A DNA stretch of 45,882 bases from assembly GCA_021779095.1 (NCBI GenBank), contig JAJYBI010000029.1, positions 1-45,882 of the forward strand. The letters run 5' to 3'. Below, in pieces: positions 1-8,073 of this stretch. Positions within the stretch are counted from its first letter, which is position 1. Each line of letters opens with the position of its first letter. The stretch is from Deltaproteobacteria bacterium (lineage in GTDB: Bacteria > Desulfobacterota > Desulfuromonadia > Geobacterales > JAJYBI01). The notes under the pieces are model-generated. The model made no database searches. It saw only the letters and a list, made by a program, of their open reading frames with translations, and was not told the DNA's origin. A program made the position numbers and the translations under genes.

Positions 1-1
1 C

Positions 2-160
2 ATCGAGAACACCAGCGCCGCCGAGTCCCGCATCCGTGACGTGGACGTGGCCGCCGAGACCGCTAACATGACGCGGGCCAACATCCTCGTGCAGGCGGGC
101 GTATCGATCCTGTCCCAGGCCAACCAGTCGCCCCAGGCAGCATTGAAACTCCTGCAGTAG
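2..160 (+). CDS. fliC: Flagellin, C-terminal end (partial)
   Basis: This is the last 52 residues of a flagellin, the main filament protein exported by the flagellar type III system; the 5' part lies outside the window. The frame from base 2 reads through a conserved flagellin D0 C-terminus, including the motif [20 protein letters not shown], and ends in LKLLQ followed by TAG. This helix pairs with the N-terminal D0 helix in the filament core. A strong terminator follows 25 bases downstream, and the filament-cap gene fliD comes next in the same direction. The assignment is firm; whether the organism has further flagellins cannot be judged here. Confidence 0.93.
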   Translation: MENTSAAESRIRDVDVAAETANMTRANILVQAGVSILSQANQSPQAALKLLQ

Positions 161-185
161 TATAAATTTCAGCATCTGTAGTACC

Positions 186-213
186 GAGGGGGCGTTATGC
201 CCCCTCTTTTTTT
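186..213 (+). terminator. Rho-independent terminator after flagellin
   Basis: A perfect 8-bp stem (GAGGGGGC / GCCCCCTC) with loop GTTAT is followed by seven T. It separates the flagellin transcript from fliD, which has its own promoter. Confidence 0.93.
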
Positions 214-299
214 GTCATCGATTTCTTGGTGCTGCCGATAAGTAGTGGTAAAGCAGGGCACGTCGTCGTTGTCTGACAAAAACCCGGCCAGAGGTGCAG

Positions 300-311
300 T
301 CGGAATATTGA
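300..311. promoter_or_regulatory. Possible activator half-site upstream of fliD
   Basis: TCGGAATATTGA resembles the TCAAAATATTGA palindrome found upstream of the sigma-54 activator gene at 32575. It lies about 80 bp upstream of the fliD -24 element. Only the right half is intact, so this is a tentative enhancer site. Confidence 0.3.
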
Positions 312-383
312 CGTATTCTCTGCTCTGGAAGGGCTGATTCCGAATAGTGCTGTGATTGCAGCAGGATAACCATACTCGATGTG

Positions 384-399
384 TGGCATTGATCTTGCT
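384..399 (+). promoter_or_regulatory. Sigma-54 promoter of fliD operon
   Basis: TGGCATTGATCTTGCT fits the sigma-54 consensus TGGCACG-N4-TTGCW, with exactly ten bases between the GG and GC dinucleotides. A start near 410 would leave a short leader ending in the ribosome site AAGGGAGG and the fliD ATG at 425. Sigma-54 control is usual for mid-class flagellar genes. Confidence 0.75.
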
Positions 400-424
400 C
401 AGAGACGTGTTAAGGGAGGTTGAG

Positions 425-1879
425 ATGACGACTGGCACGATATCGTTCAGCGGTCTTGCAACATCAATGGATACGAAAACCATCGTCAGTCAGTTGATGG
501 CTATCGAGCGGCAGCCGGAAACGCTGCTTTCCAACCGGAAGACCGTGCTCCAGGGTCAGGTGGACGTCTTCAACCAGCTGAACTCTGCCCTCGGCAGCCT
601 GCAGAACGTGGTGTCCAGCATGGCCTCAGTGGCGTCTTTTTCCGCCAAAAGCGCTGTGGCTGCAAACAGCAGTGTCGCCACGGTCCAGGCCACGGGAACC
701 GCCGTCACGGGCACCCATTCACTAGTGGTGACCCAGCTTGCCACTTCGCAGCGACAGGTCTCATCCTCCGGTTATGCGAGCGCAAGCGACCTCAATTTCA
801 ATACCGGCACCATCACCATCACGGACGACAAAGGGGGGAGCCCCATCACTGTCACGATCGGCGAGGGGAGCAACTCGTTAAACGGCATTGCGGCCGCCAT
901 CAACGCATCCGGTGCCAACCTTACCGCCACGGTGCTCAACGACGGCAGCACCGGTACACCGAACCGGCTTATGGTCAGCGGCCTCGACACCAAGAACTAC
1001 ACCCTCGATTTCTCGGGGCTCACGACCCCGCCGGCATCACCCAACGGTGCCGCCTACGCCAATCCGGCCTTCGTCCAGAGCGGGGCGACCTACGTGGCGG
1101 GCACCGACGCCAGTTTCACGTTGGACGGTGTTGGTATGACGCGGAGCTCCAATACCATTTCCGATGCGCTGCCGGGTGTGACGTTGAACCTGCTGGAAGG
1201 GGCGGGAGCGACCACCACGTTTACGGTGAGTAACGATACGGCCACCGTGACTCAGAATATCAACAAGTTCGTCAGCAGCTACAATTCGGCCATGAGTCTG
1301 ATCCACCAGCAATCCGTGTATGACCCCACGACGCATACGGCTGGCCCACTGTCCGGGGATTCAACGATCATAAACCTCCAGATGGACCTGCAGCGGATTC
1401 TCAGCAGCCCTATCTCGGGAGCAAACGGCTCCATTGCGATAGCCTCCCAGATCGGCATTTCGACCCAGACGGACGGCACCCTTTTGCTCGACAACACCAA
1501 GCTTTCCGCTGCTCTCAGCTCCGATTTCAACGGCGTGGTCGATCTGTTTACCCACAATACCAATACGTCGAACCTCCCTTCCAACCAATACGGCCTTGCA
1601 CAACAGTTCAACGAGGAACTGACCCAGCTCACCAACCCCTACATTGCCCCCTCTTATTCGGGTAACGGCGTAATAGCCACCCGGATCAACAGCATCCAGG
1701 GGCAGATGTCCGATATTGACAGTCAGATTGCCCAGATGGAGGTGCTCATGACCCAGAAGGAGGACAGTCTGAATCAGCAGTTCACCGCCATGGAAACCCT
1801 GGTGAGTTCCCTGCAGACACAGGGGAACGCACTGCTCAGTGCCCTGGCGAACTACAGCGCAAGCACGCCCAGTAAGTAA
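425..1879 (+). CDS. fliD: Flagellar filament capping protein FliD (HAP2)
   Basis: FliD caps the growing filament tip and folds exported flagellin subunits into place. The protein has 484 residues, normal for the family. The N-terminal motif FSGLATSMDTKTIVSQLMAIE is typical of the FliD D0 helix. The middle is a Thr/Ser/Gly-rich beta region, and the C-terminal 100 residues are helical and heptad-like (about residues 390-480), as in known caps. The ATG at 425 is chosen because AAGGGAGG precedes it; the reading frame stays open further upstream, but that would overlap the sigma-54 promoter at 384-399. It heads the operon fliD-fliS-fliT-like-unknown-PilZ. Confidence 0.95.
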   Translation: MTTGTISFSGLATSMDTKTIVSQLMAIERQPETLLSNRKTVLQGQVDVFNQLNSALGSLQNVVSSMASVASFSAKSAVAANSSVATVQATGTAVTGTHSLVVTQLATSQRQVSSSGYASASDLNFNTGTITITDDKGGSPITVTIGEGSNSLNGIAAAINASGANLTATVLNDGSTGTPNRLMVSGLDTKNYTLDFSGLTTPPASPNGAAYANPAFVQSGATYVAGTDASFTLDGVGMTRSSNTISDALPGVTLNLLEGAGATTTFTVSNDTATVTQNINKFVSSYNSAMSLIHQQSVYDPTTHTAGPLSGDSTIINLQMDLQRILSSPISGANGSIAIASQIGISTQTDGTLLLDNTKLSAALSSDFNGVVDLFTHNTNTSNLPSNQYGLAQQFNEELTQLTNPYIAPSYSGNGVIATRINSIQGQMSDIDSQIAQMEVLMTQKEDSLNQQFTAMETLVSSLQTQGNALLSALANYSASTPSK

Positions 1880-1920
1880 TATTCGCATCGCGTAACAGCC
1901 ATACATACACGGAGGACTTC

Positions 1921-2337
1921 ATGCTTACACCCTACAATCAGTACCGAAACGTCCACGTTACCACGTCGAACCCGGAAAAAATTCTCATCATGCTCTACGA
2001 CGGCGCCATCAATTTCACCCGGATCGCCCTTGACAAGCTTGCCAAGGGGGATGTTGCCGGCAAGGGGCTGTATATCAGTAAGACCCACGCCATTGTAGCG
2101 GAGTTGATGAGTACCCTCAACCACGAGATCGGTGGTGATGTCGCGCGTCAGTTGCAGCGGCTGTATACCTATCTCATTGATGAACTTGTCGCCGCGAATA
2201 TCAATAATTCGCCTGAGCGTCTTGAAAATGTGTTGCGAATATTGACCCACCTCCGCGAAACCTGGGCGGAGGCCATCAAGATAGCGAAAACCGAGCGAGA
2301 GGCTGACAGTGCCCGGCTCATTGCCAATATCGCATGA
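1921..2337 (+). CDS. fliS: Flagellin export chaperone FliS
   Basis: FliS binds the disordered C-terminus of flagellin in the cytoplasm, prevents early polymerisation and delivers it to the export gate. The 138-residue product has the family hallmarks: the N-terminal YNQYRNVHVTTSNPEKILIML stretch, in which the Tyr residues line the flagellin groove, then YDGAINF and an all-helical remainder. ACGGAGG lies just upstream of the ATG. It sits 41 bases after fliD and overlaps the next gene by four bases (ATGA), so the two are translationally coupled. Confidence 0.95.
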   Translation: MLTPYNQYRNVHVTTSNPEKILIMLYDGAINFTRIALDKLAKGDVAGKGLYISKTHAIVAELMSTLNHEIGGDVARQLQRLYTYLIDELVAANINNSPERLENVLRILTHLRETWAEAIKIAKTEREADSARLIANIA

Positions 2338-2756
2338 GTCGAGATGAACAACAGAGGCTGCTGAAGGCCGGAGATGAACTGTTTGACGTCCTGGAACGGG
2401 AGACGTTGGCTTGTCTCAATAATCTGGAAACGATGACGGCAAAGCAGATCGAGCGTTTTGTTGTACGTCGTTCGGAACTCCTGGAAGAGATGCATCGGTT
2501 CGAAGCGGCAATGGCGCATACATTTGACCATCCAGCGGGGAGTGGGGAAGATCCGGAGGTGGAAAGCTGCCGCCAGCGGTGGTCCGTTTCGCTGCGTCAT
2601 GTGATTGAAGCTGACGGTCTGGTGCTTGCGCTTGCGAAGAGAGAGACAAACCTGATCAAGTCCCGACTCGCGGGTATTGCGCGGGGACGACACGCGCTGC
2701 GCGGATACGGGACAGATGGTGACAATACGGTGCCGTTCATTAAGCGCGTCTGCTGA
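2334..2756 (+). CDS. FliT/FlgN-like small helical flagellar protein
   Basis: This 140-residue protein is almost entirely helical and charged. It overlaps the end of fliS by ATGA. Position right after fliD-fliS and size match FliT, the chaperone for the cap protein FliD, or the related FlgN-type chaperones for hook-filament junction proteins. The sequence itself has only the general pattern: an amphipathic N-terminal helix, an Arg/Glu-rich centre (VVRRSELLEEMHRFE) and a basic C-terminus. It has no signal peptide or membrane segment. The role is inferred mainly from context; a structure prediction showing a helical bundle with a FliD-binding helix would support it. Confidence 0.55.
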   Translation: MSRDEQQRLLKAGDELFDVLERETLACLNNLETMTAKQIERFVVRRSELLEEMHRFEAAMAHTFDHPAGSGEDPEVESCRQRWSVSLRHVIEADGLVLALAKRETNLIKSRLAGIARGRHALRGYGTDGDNTVPFIKRVC

Positions 2757-2801
2757 CCGTCAGATTGGCATGTAACTCTGGTTACGCCGAAGGGGGAAAT
2801 T

Positions 2802-3260
2802 ATGCTGAGTTGCAGGAAAGAACAAATGGGGTATGACGGGACAGACGATATGGGAGCACCGCCGGTTTCGGTTTTGGGCGTCCTGATCGAGGGAAGTCAT
2901 ACCCTGGGCGATGTACGTGGTTTGCTGCTTCTGGTTGCGGAACTGTATCGGTCTGGTGACGAGTCCCGTTCCCGGGACAAGTTTATCGAAATGATTGTTG
3001 CGCTTGAGCGGTTCGTTGGGATCGCAACATTGGTGGAACGTGCCTTGTCTGGTGATGATGTCGGTATCGGTCATGATGGCCGTACCATCACGTTGTTGGT
3101 TACACGTCTCAATAATATATTGCGGGATATCGTAGCAGCCCAGATACGACGTGATAATGTTCTGCTCGCCGATCTCCTGGAATATGAACTGGCACCGTCA
3201 CTCGATAGTTGGCGGGAGCTGTTCCACTCGCTCGCTACAGGTCTCGCTGCGGGGAAATGA
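2802..3260 (+). CDS. Unknown protein of the fliD operon
   Basis: I do not recognise this 152-residue protein. It follows AGGGGGAAATT, and its end overlaps the start of the PilZ gene by four bases, so it is a genuine operon member. It is cytoplasmic, rich in Leu, Val and Arg, and mostly helical by appearance (for example LLLLVAELYRSGDESRSRDK and LVTRLNNILRDIVAAQIRRD). No catalytic motif is visible. Coupling to a PilZ protein suggests a partner or chaperone in flagellar assembly or speed control, but this is inference only. Confidence 0.6.
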   Translation: MLSCRKEQMGYDGTDDMGAPPVSVLGVLIEGSHTLGDVRGLLLLVAELYRSGDESRSRDKFIEMIVALERFVGIATLVERALSGDDVGIGHDGRTITLLVTRLNNILRDIVAAQIRRDNVLLADLLEYELAPSLDSWRELFHSLATGLAAGK

Positions 3261-4060
3261 CCATGCGGCAGACCTCCGCCGCATACTCCCGTTATTTCAG
3301 GGAGGAACTCAGCGTCAACGTCGGTATCCAGCCGCGGCACAGCAAGCCGATAGAGGTGGGATGCGTCGTCACGTCCATCGATGGTGACCACCTCGGCCTG
3401 GAGCTGTGTGGAGACGACTACGCGGAGGGGCTGCCGGCGGATACGGGGACGACCGTACACCTGACGGCATGGACCGGCTGGTCGCTCTGCCGCTGCAATG
3501 CCGTTGTTGCCGGAGGGTTGGAGGGAAGGCGGTTCCAGCTGCGGCTCACCGGCCAGGTGGTCGAAAAACAGAGCAGGGAATATTTCCGACTCGATGTGGC
3601 GATTCCGCTCATCTATTCCATTTCGGTAAAACAGCTGATGCCCGACGTCCATGCCGAATGGTCCATCGCCCGCGAGTTGATCCAGACGTTGCCGGAGCCG
3701 GTCATCCGATCGTATCGTGAAGGGTTCATGGTGATGCGATGGAACGGGCGCGGCGAGATCATGCCGCAGCGGATCAACCTGAGCGGTGGCGGACTCCGGT
3801 TCCGGACACGGGAGTACGTTGAACCACGGACCTTCGTTGCGGTTAACCTCTTCCTTCCACATGCCGCCCAGCAGGTCGTGCACGTCATCGTCGAGACGCT
3901 GCGTTGCACCGAGATCGTTCTCGGCAGGCAGAGCGGCACCAGCTACAACACCGCCGCGCGGTTTCATCTTATCGAAGAGGTGGACCGTGAGGCGATCATC
4001 TCCTTCCTCTTCTCTGAACAGAGGCGCCTGCTTTCTGCCCAGGCGGGGGTGCGCTCCTGA
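3257..4060 (+). CDS. PilZ-domain c-di-GMP-binding flagellar regulator
   Basis: This 267-residue protein has the layout of YcgR-type flagellar brakes: an N-terminal beta-rich domain (about residues 10-100) and a C-terminal PilZ domain. The two c-di-GMP contact motifs are visible: RxxxR as REYFR near residue 110, and (D/N)xSxxG as NLSGGG near residue 175. It probably senses c-di-GMP and slows or biases the motor encoded nearby (motA/motB). The ATG at 3257 overlaps the preceding stop as ATGA; a second ATG two codons later is also possible. The true effector partner is not shown by the sequence. Confidence 0.8.
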   Translation: MTMRQTSAAYSRYFREELSVNVGIQPRHSKPIEVGCVVTSIDGDHLGLELCGDDYAEGLPADTGTTVHLTAWTGWSLCRCNAVVAGGLEGRRFQLRLTGQVVEKQSREYFRLDVAIPLIYSISVKQLMPDVHAEWSIARELIQTLPEPVIRSYREGFMVMRWNGRGEIMPQRINLSGGGLRFRTREYVEPRTFVAVNLFLPHAAQQVVHVIVETLRCTEIVLGRQSGTSYNTAARFHLIEEVDREAIISFLFSEQRRLLSAQAGVRS

Positions 4061-4083
4061 CCCATGATGTCACTTCGGGCCGG

Positions 4084-4269
4084 CATGGTTGCGGGACGGC
4101 GGGAACAGCCGACGGTACGTGCCATCTGAAAGACGGCCGCGAAGGGACCGGGCAAGATAGCGGCGCTGGGCAAGGGCTGGGCACACAGGGTCTGCAGTGG
4201 GTGCCACGCGGAATTGAAACGGGGGCCGTGGCCTGTGCGGGGTGCCATGGGAATTCGTACGCTGAATGA
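4084..4269 (+). pseudogene. Decayed PpcA-type triheme cytochrome c7
   Basis: Three reading-frame pieces align in order with the C-terminal two thirds of a PpcA-family periplasmic triheme cytochrome, an electron carrier of Geobacter. Frame 1 gives GTCH (4114-4125), where the first heme Cys is missing. Frame 2 gives KGPGKIAALGKGWAH and then CSGCHAELKRGP (heme motif at 4193-4207). Frame 1 again gives VACAGCH (4234-4248) and a stop at 4267-4269. Inserting one base after the GGGGGCC run would restore KRGPVACAGCH, the usual spacing in the family. No start codon or signal peptide survives, so the 5' third is lost. At least three lesions make a sequencing error unlikely. Confidence 0.7.
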
Positions 4270-4295
4270 AGCGGGCGACGTTGGATGTGGTTTCG

Positions 4296-4323
4296 GAAGG
4301 GCCTTCATGACGGGAGGCCCTTC
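4296..4323. terminator. Hairpin between convergent genes
   Basis: A perfect 9-bp stem (GAAGGGCCT / AGGCCCTTC) with a 10-base loop lies between the PilZ operon and the convergent motB gene. No T-run follows on either strand, so termination is plausible but not shown. Confidence 0.4.
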
Positions 4324-4395
4324 GTCATATGTAGTCGATGAGTCCGGCAGGAGCGCGACGATCGAGGAGTTGTTGATGTCGCCGGTTTGCCCGTA

Positions 4396-5289
4396 TCACG
4401 CGGGATGGCGCGGATCGACGGCCGGTGGCTGTTCAGCCTGGGATGGCGCGGGCGGTTGGGTGGCCTGTGCCGGTTTTGGCGCAGTGGAACCCGGCTCCGA
4501 CTCGCCCTCTTCGCCGTTTTTCGACAGCAGCACGATGTCGACCCGTCGGTTCTTCCGCCGACCTTCCTCCGTACTGTTGTCGGCTATGGGACGGTATTCG
4601 CCATACCCGACGGCGGAGATCTTGTCGGGGGCGAACCCATAGGCGTCTATCAGGTAGTGGACGATGTTGGTGGCCCGGGCGGTGGAGAGTTCCCAGTTTG
4701 ACTTGAACGCCGCCGAACGGATCGGCACGTCGTCCGTGTTCCCCTCCACCCGGATCGGGTTGCTGTAACTGCTGAGCGAATCGGCGACCTTGGAGAGCAG
4801 TTCCAGCGAGCTCTTTTTGACCTCGGAACTGCCGGAATTGAAGAACCCCGCTTCCTTGAGACTCACGACGAGACCACGTTTGGTGATGCCGACACTCACC
4901 TTGTCCTGATCTCCGTGCACCGCCATATACTCCTCGATGGTCGTCTTGATCTCCTGGAACTCCTTCGTATCGGCGTGAGAGCGGTTTCTGTGCACCCCTT
5001 TATCTTCTCCACCCTTGCCGGGGGTGAGAACCTCGGGCTTGATGGACGGAATGGCCCTGAGGTCCGTGCTCTCCACGACGTTGACCTGCTCGGCCGATGC
5101 GCCGGTTTTCAGGTAGCCGAACGATTCCCGCATAGAGGCCACCAGCGCCTCCACTTTATGTTTGTCTGTCTGGGACATGGCGTACAGCGTCACGAATACG
5201 GCGAACAGCAGCGTGATGAAGTCGGCGTATGACACCAGCCATCGTTCGTGGTTCGGCTCTTTTTCGTGTTTTTTCTGTTTCTTCGCCAT
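4396..5289 (-). CDS. motB: Flagellar motor stator protein MotB
   Basis: MotB anchors the proton-driven stator to peptidoglycan and forms the ion channel with MotA. The 297-residue protein has a basic cytoplasmic tail, one membrane helix beginning WLVSYADFITLLFAVFVTL that contains the proton-carrying Asp23, a plug/linker region, and a C-terminal OmpA-type peptidoglycan-binding domain (about residues 130-265; motifs VEGNTDDVPI, LSTARA and NRRVDIVL). The extreme C-terminus is Pro/Ala/Gln-rich. It starts three bases after motA, as one transcript. The residues around Asp23 suit a proton rather than a sodium stator, though this is not conclusive. Confidence 0.95.
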   Translation of the reverse strand: MAKKQKKHEKEPNHERWLVSYADFITLLFAVFVTLYAMSQTDKHKVEALVASMRESFGYLKTGASAEQVNVVESTDLRAIPSIKPEVLTPGKGGEDKGVHRNRSHADTKEFQEIKTTIEEYMAVHGDQDKVSVGITKRGLVVSLKEAGFFNSGSSEVKKSSLELLSKVADSLSSYSNPIRVEGNTDDVPIRSAAFKSNWELSTARATNIVHYLIDAYGFAPDKISAVGYGEYRPIADNSTEEGRRKNRRVDIVLLSKNGEEGESEPGSTAPKPAQATQPPAPSQAEQPPAVDPRHPA

Positions 5290-5292
5290 GCT

Positions 5293-6063
5293 CTACTTGC
5301 CCTTCTTCTCCCCGTGGCCCGCATCCTGGGTGTACGAGCGGAGGCGTTGTTCGATGAAGTGGGGATTTTCGCCGTTCTGGATGGAGATGAGTCCCTCGAT
5401 CACCATCTCCTTGCGCAGCAGCTCTTCCTTGACCCGGTGCTTGATCTTGGTGCCGAGCGGCAGGCAGATGAGGTTGGCGATCATGAGGCCGTAGATGGTC
5501 GCGACGAACGCGACGGCAATCCCAGCGCCGAGGCTGGAGCTGTCGGCCAGATTGCTCATGACGTGGATGAGTCCGAGCACCGCGCCGATGATCCCGATGG
5601 TCGGTGCAAATCCGCCTGCCGCCTCGAAGACCTCGGCACTCCCCTTGGCGTGTTCTTCGTAGGCCGACAGTTCGATCTCCAGGGTTTCCCGCAGTTTCTG
5701 GGGATCGATGCCGTCCACCACGAGAGAGACCCCTTTTTTCGTGAAGTTGTCCTTGATGCTCTGGGCCTCCTGCTCCAGCGAGATGAGACCGTTCTTGCGG
5801 GCCTTTGCCGCGTAGCCGATCATGTCCTTGATGATCGTTTCGTGACTTGCCTTTTCGGGGAACACCGCCTTGCGGATATCCTTGAGCGCCTGCAGGAGCT
5901 GCCCCAGGGGGAAGCTCACCAGGGTCGCTCCGCTGGTGCCGCCGGCGACGATGATGAAGGCGGTGGGCTGGAGGATGGCACTGATGTGACCACCCTCCAG
6001 GACCTGGCCGCCGATGACCGCTCCGAAGCCGAGCACTAATCCCAGTATGGTTGCAATATCCAT
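5293..6063 (-). CDS. motA: Flagellar motor stator protein MotA
   Basis: MotA forms the ring of the stator and pushes on the rotor protein FliG. The 256-residue protein has four hydrophobic segments (about residues 3-22, 31-51, 148-170 and 180-202) and a large charged cytoplasmic loop between the second and third. Motifs typical of MotA/PomA include GGTSGATLVSFPL and EAAGGFAPTIGIIGAVLGLI, with the Pro residues that shape the channel. It is preceded by flbD (44-base gap) and followed by motB (3-base gap), the usual flbD-motA-motB order in many delta-proteobacteria. Confidence 0.95.
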   Translation of the reverse strand: MDIATILGLVLGFGAVIGGQVLEGGHISAILQPTAFIIVAGGTSGATLVSFPLGQLLQALKDIRKAVFPEKASHETIIKDMIGYAAKARKNGLISLEQEAQSIKDNFTKKGVSLVVDGIDPQKLRETLEIELSAYEEHAKGSAEVFEAAGGFAPTIGIIGAVLGLIHVMSNLADSSSLGAGIAVAFVATIYGLMIANLICLPLGTKIKHRVKEELLRKEMVIEGLISIQNGENPHFIEQRLRSYTQDAGHGEKKGK

Positions 6064-6107
6064 TGTTTATTCACCTGTCGTGGTTGTGGTGCTGAGTCTG
6101 ACGCCGA

Positions 6108-6380
6108 TCAGTCTTCGTCGCGATCGAGTCTGCAATACGGCTGGTAGCTCGCCTCCATCCGCCGTTTCAGGTACTTCTGCCGGGGACTCGTATCCGCACG
6201 GCGGGCGATCCGCGCCTTGTAGGTGATGATCCGTTCCACGATTACCCACCCCTTTTCCAGCACCAGATACCGGTTGCCGTTCGTGAGCGTGATGTGGGTG
6301 TCGGGCGTCTCCTCGATGATCTCGATATGATCCGCATTGATGATGAATTCGCCGCCGTCAAGTTTGGTGAGCCTGATCAT
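6108..6380 (-). CDS. flbD: FlbD-family flagellar protein
   Basis: A 90-residue member of the FlbD (SwrD-like) family, small proteins found just before motA in many flagellar loci; the Bacillus homologue SwrD raises motor torque, probably through the stator. The start MIRLTKLDGGEFIINADHIE and the central ITLTNGNRYLV stretch are diagnostic. The protein is about 20-25 residues longer than most relatives because of a basic C-terminal tail (KARIARRADTSPRQKYLKRR). The ATG at 6380 is preceded by GAGGG. The reading frame stays open further upstream, but without family resemblance. Confidence 0.85.
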   Translation of the reverse strand: MIRLTKLDGGEFIINADHIEIIEETPDTHITLTNGNRYLVLEKGWVIVERIITYKARIARRADTSPRQKYLKRRMEASYQPYCRLDRDED

Positions 6381-6495
6381 GGTAGCCCTCGCGCCGCAGT
6401 AATATCTCCTTACTGATGGTTTCGGCAGAAGCTGAAAAATCATGAGAAAAAAGAAACGGTTCGTCGGGGGGGCGGAAGGCGTAAAGGAGGGAGGG

Positions 6496-6513
6496 ACTCC
6501 CGTTATCGGGAGT
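6496..6513 (-). terminator. Hairpin at end of glycosylation operon
   Basis: A perfect 7-bp stem (ACTCCCG / CGGGAGT) with loop TTAT lies 13 bases after the GT9 stop codon on the - strand. The downstream tract is pyrimidine-rich (CCCTCCCTCCTTTA) rather than pure T, so it may be a leaky terminator before flbD. Confidence 0.5.
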
Positions 6514-6525
6514 GGCGTGCGAGGT

Positions 6526-8073
6526 TTACAGCAGGGAGGCGAGCAGTACTCCTTGTTCATAAAGCGCGCGGGTCTGGGCGGTAACGGCCTGGATTTCGTC
6601 TGCGGTTATATTTTCCCGCACCAGGGTAAGATAATCCACAAGGGGTGCGGCAGCAGGGATGCGCACTCCGAGGGCTTTGATCTCCGCCTCCACGGTGGCT
6701 TCCTGCTCCCCGAGGGAGACGATCCGTTCCACCGGGAGCGGCGTCTGCCTTGAGGCCGCTTCAATCTGGTCCGTCAGCTCCAGCCCCTGTCTTGTAAGGG
6801 ACAGAAGTTCCGGGAGCAGGGGGGATGACTGGCCTGGTGGCGGCGGGGATGGTACCAGCGCGGTTTTCCAGAGACGGGTGTATCGTTGCGACAGTTCTTC
6901 GTGATCGTGATCGGTGTTGCAGAGCGCTTCCCAGTTCAGGTAACCGTCGGTGCCGAAGTAGCTCCGATAAAGGCGAACCCCCTGGAAGGTGGGCTGCAGC
7001 TCCACCTGCTCGCCCAACAGCATGCGGCACGCGCCGTGAACTGCGGATACCGGTACCATGTCGCGGCAGACCGGGTTCGGGCAGTTGATGGTATAGCGGC
7101 AGGGGGAGCAGGGAAGTGCCGGTTGGAGTGCCAGGTTGCCGGCACTGTACGGACCGGTGCAGAACAGGGAGGCCGGGCCGATGGCGAGCATGACGACGGG
7201 GGTTTTGCCGGCTGCCGCGAAATGCATGGTGCCGGTGTCGTTGGTGACCAGTAACGCGCAGCGGCGAAGGAGGGAAAAGAGTTCCTCGATGTTCGTCCTG
7301 CCGACGGCATCCAGTGGGGCACGGTGCATCTGAGACCGTACCCGATCCGCAAGTGACCGTTCTGCCGGACTGCCGAGAAGGACCGTCCGCACGTCGCCAC
7401 TCGCCTGGAGCGTATCGGAGAGCCGGGCGAACGATTCCGCCGGCCAGCAGCGGCTGGATTCGCTTGCCCCCAGCTGGATGCCGATCAGCCTGGTTCCCGG
7501 CGGGACTTCCCTGGCCAGGAACGATTCCGCGAATCGCTTGCCGGCATCCGTTTCGAACAGTTCCACCGGCATGCCGTCGGGTTCCGTCCCTCCCATCCGG
7601 CTGAATATGTCCACCAGATTCAGCCGGGTGTACCGCCTGCCGTCACCAAGGAGGAAGCTGTACATGTACAGGCCCCATGCGCCACTAATGACCCGTTGGC
7701 CCGTATCTGCCGAAGTGATGCCCGCTACCTGGTCGGCATTAAGAAGTGACACGAGATAGGCGCTCATCCGGCCGGCGGTGAGGTTGATCACGAGGTCGTA
7801 ATGGTCCTGCTCCAGTTCCGACATGAATCGGTCCAGGAACGCAAAACCGTTCACTGGATTGTCGTCGATGGCCATCAAACGGTACAGTTCGTCCTGGTCA
7901 AACAGCTTGACCCGGTCGAAGTCGCGCATGAGGGGAAGTACGGCGCTGAATCTCTTCTGGGCGACAAGGGTGATCCGTGCCTGGGGGTAGGCTGCCCTGA
8001 GACGACGTAGCTGCGGGGTCGTCTGGATGAGGTCGCCGAAGCGGGTGAGGTTCAGTACGAGGATATCGTTCAT
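6526..8073 (-). CDS. GT9-family (heptosyltransferase-like) glycosyltransferase
   Basis: This 515-residue protein belongs to glycosyltransferase family 9, which includes the ADP-heptose:LPS heptosyltransferases. It begins with the family motif VLNLTRFGDLIQTTPQLRRL, and the nucleotide-sugar site appears as LLVTNDTGTMHFAAA with nearby GPASLF. A Cys-rich segment (CSPCRYTINCPNPVCRDM), common in delta-proteobacterial GT9 proteins, follows at about residues 320-340. The C-terminal 130 residues are an extra helical extension not needed for the GT9 fold. Its ATG overlaps the stop of the preceding glycosyltransferase by one base. Given the flagellar setting, a flagellin-glycan sugar transfer is more likely than LPS core synthesis, but the acceptor is unknown. 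Confidence 0.8.
   Translation of the reverse strand: MNDILVLNLTRFGDLIQTTPQLRRLRAAYPQARITLVAQKRFSAVLPLMRDFDRVKLFDQDELYRLMAIDDNPVNGFAFLDRFMSELEQDHYDLVINLTAGRMSAYLVSLLNADQVAGITSADTGQRVISGAWGLYMYSFLLGDGRRYTRLNLVDIFSRMGGTEPDGMPVELFETDAGKRFAESFLAREVPPGTRLIGIQLGASESSRCWPAESFARLSDTLQASGDVRTVLLGSPAERSLADRVRSQMHRAPLDAVGRTNIEELFSLLRRCALLVTNDTGTMHFAAAGKTPVVMLAIGPASLFCTGPYSAGNLALQPALPCSPCRYTINCPNPVCRDMVPVSAVHGACRMLLGEQVELQPTFQGVRLYRSYFGTDGYLNWEALCNTDHDHEELSQRYTRLWKTALVPSPPPPGQSSPLLPELLSLTRQGLELTDQIEAASRQTPLPVERIVSLGEQEATVEAEIKALGVRIPAAAPLVDYLTLVRENITADEIQAVTAQTRALYEQGVLLASLL

Noticed and set aside
4081..4260. Possible GEMM (c-di-GMP) riboswitch
   Set aside because: The G-rich tract suggested one, but the conserved riboswitch core is absent and the sequence is better explained as cytochrome coding remnants.
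6381..6495. Possible sigma-28 promoter for flbD (GCCGAAAC on the - strand)
   Set aside because: The -10 is partial and no TAAA element lies at the required distance.
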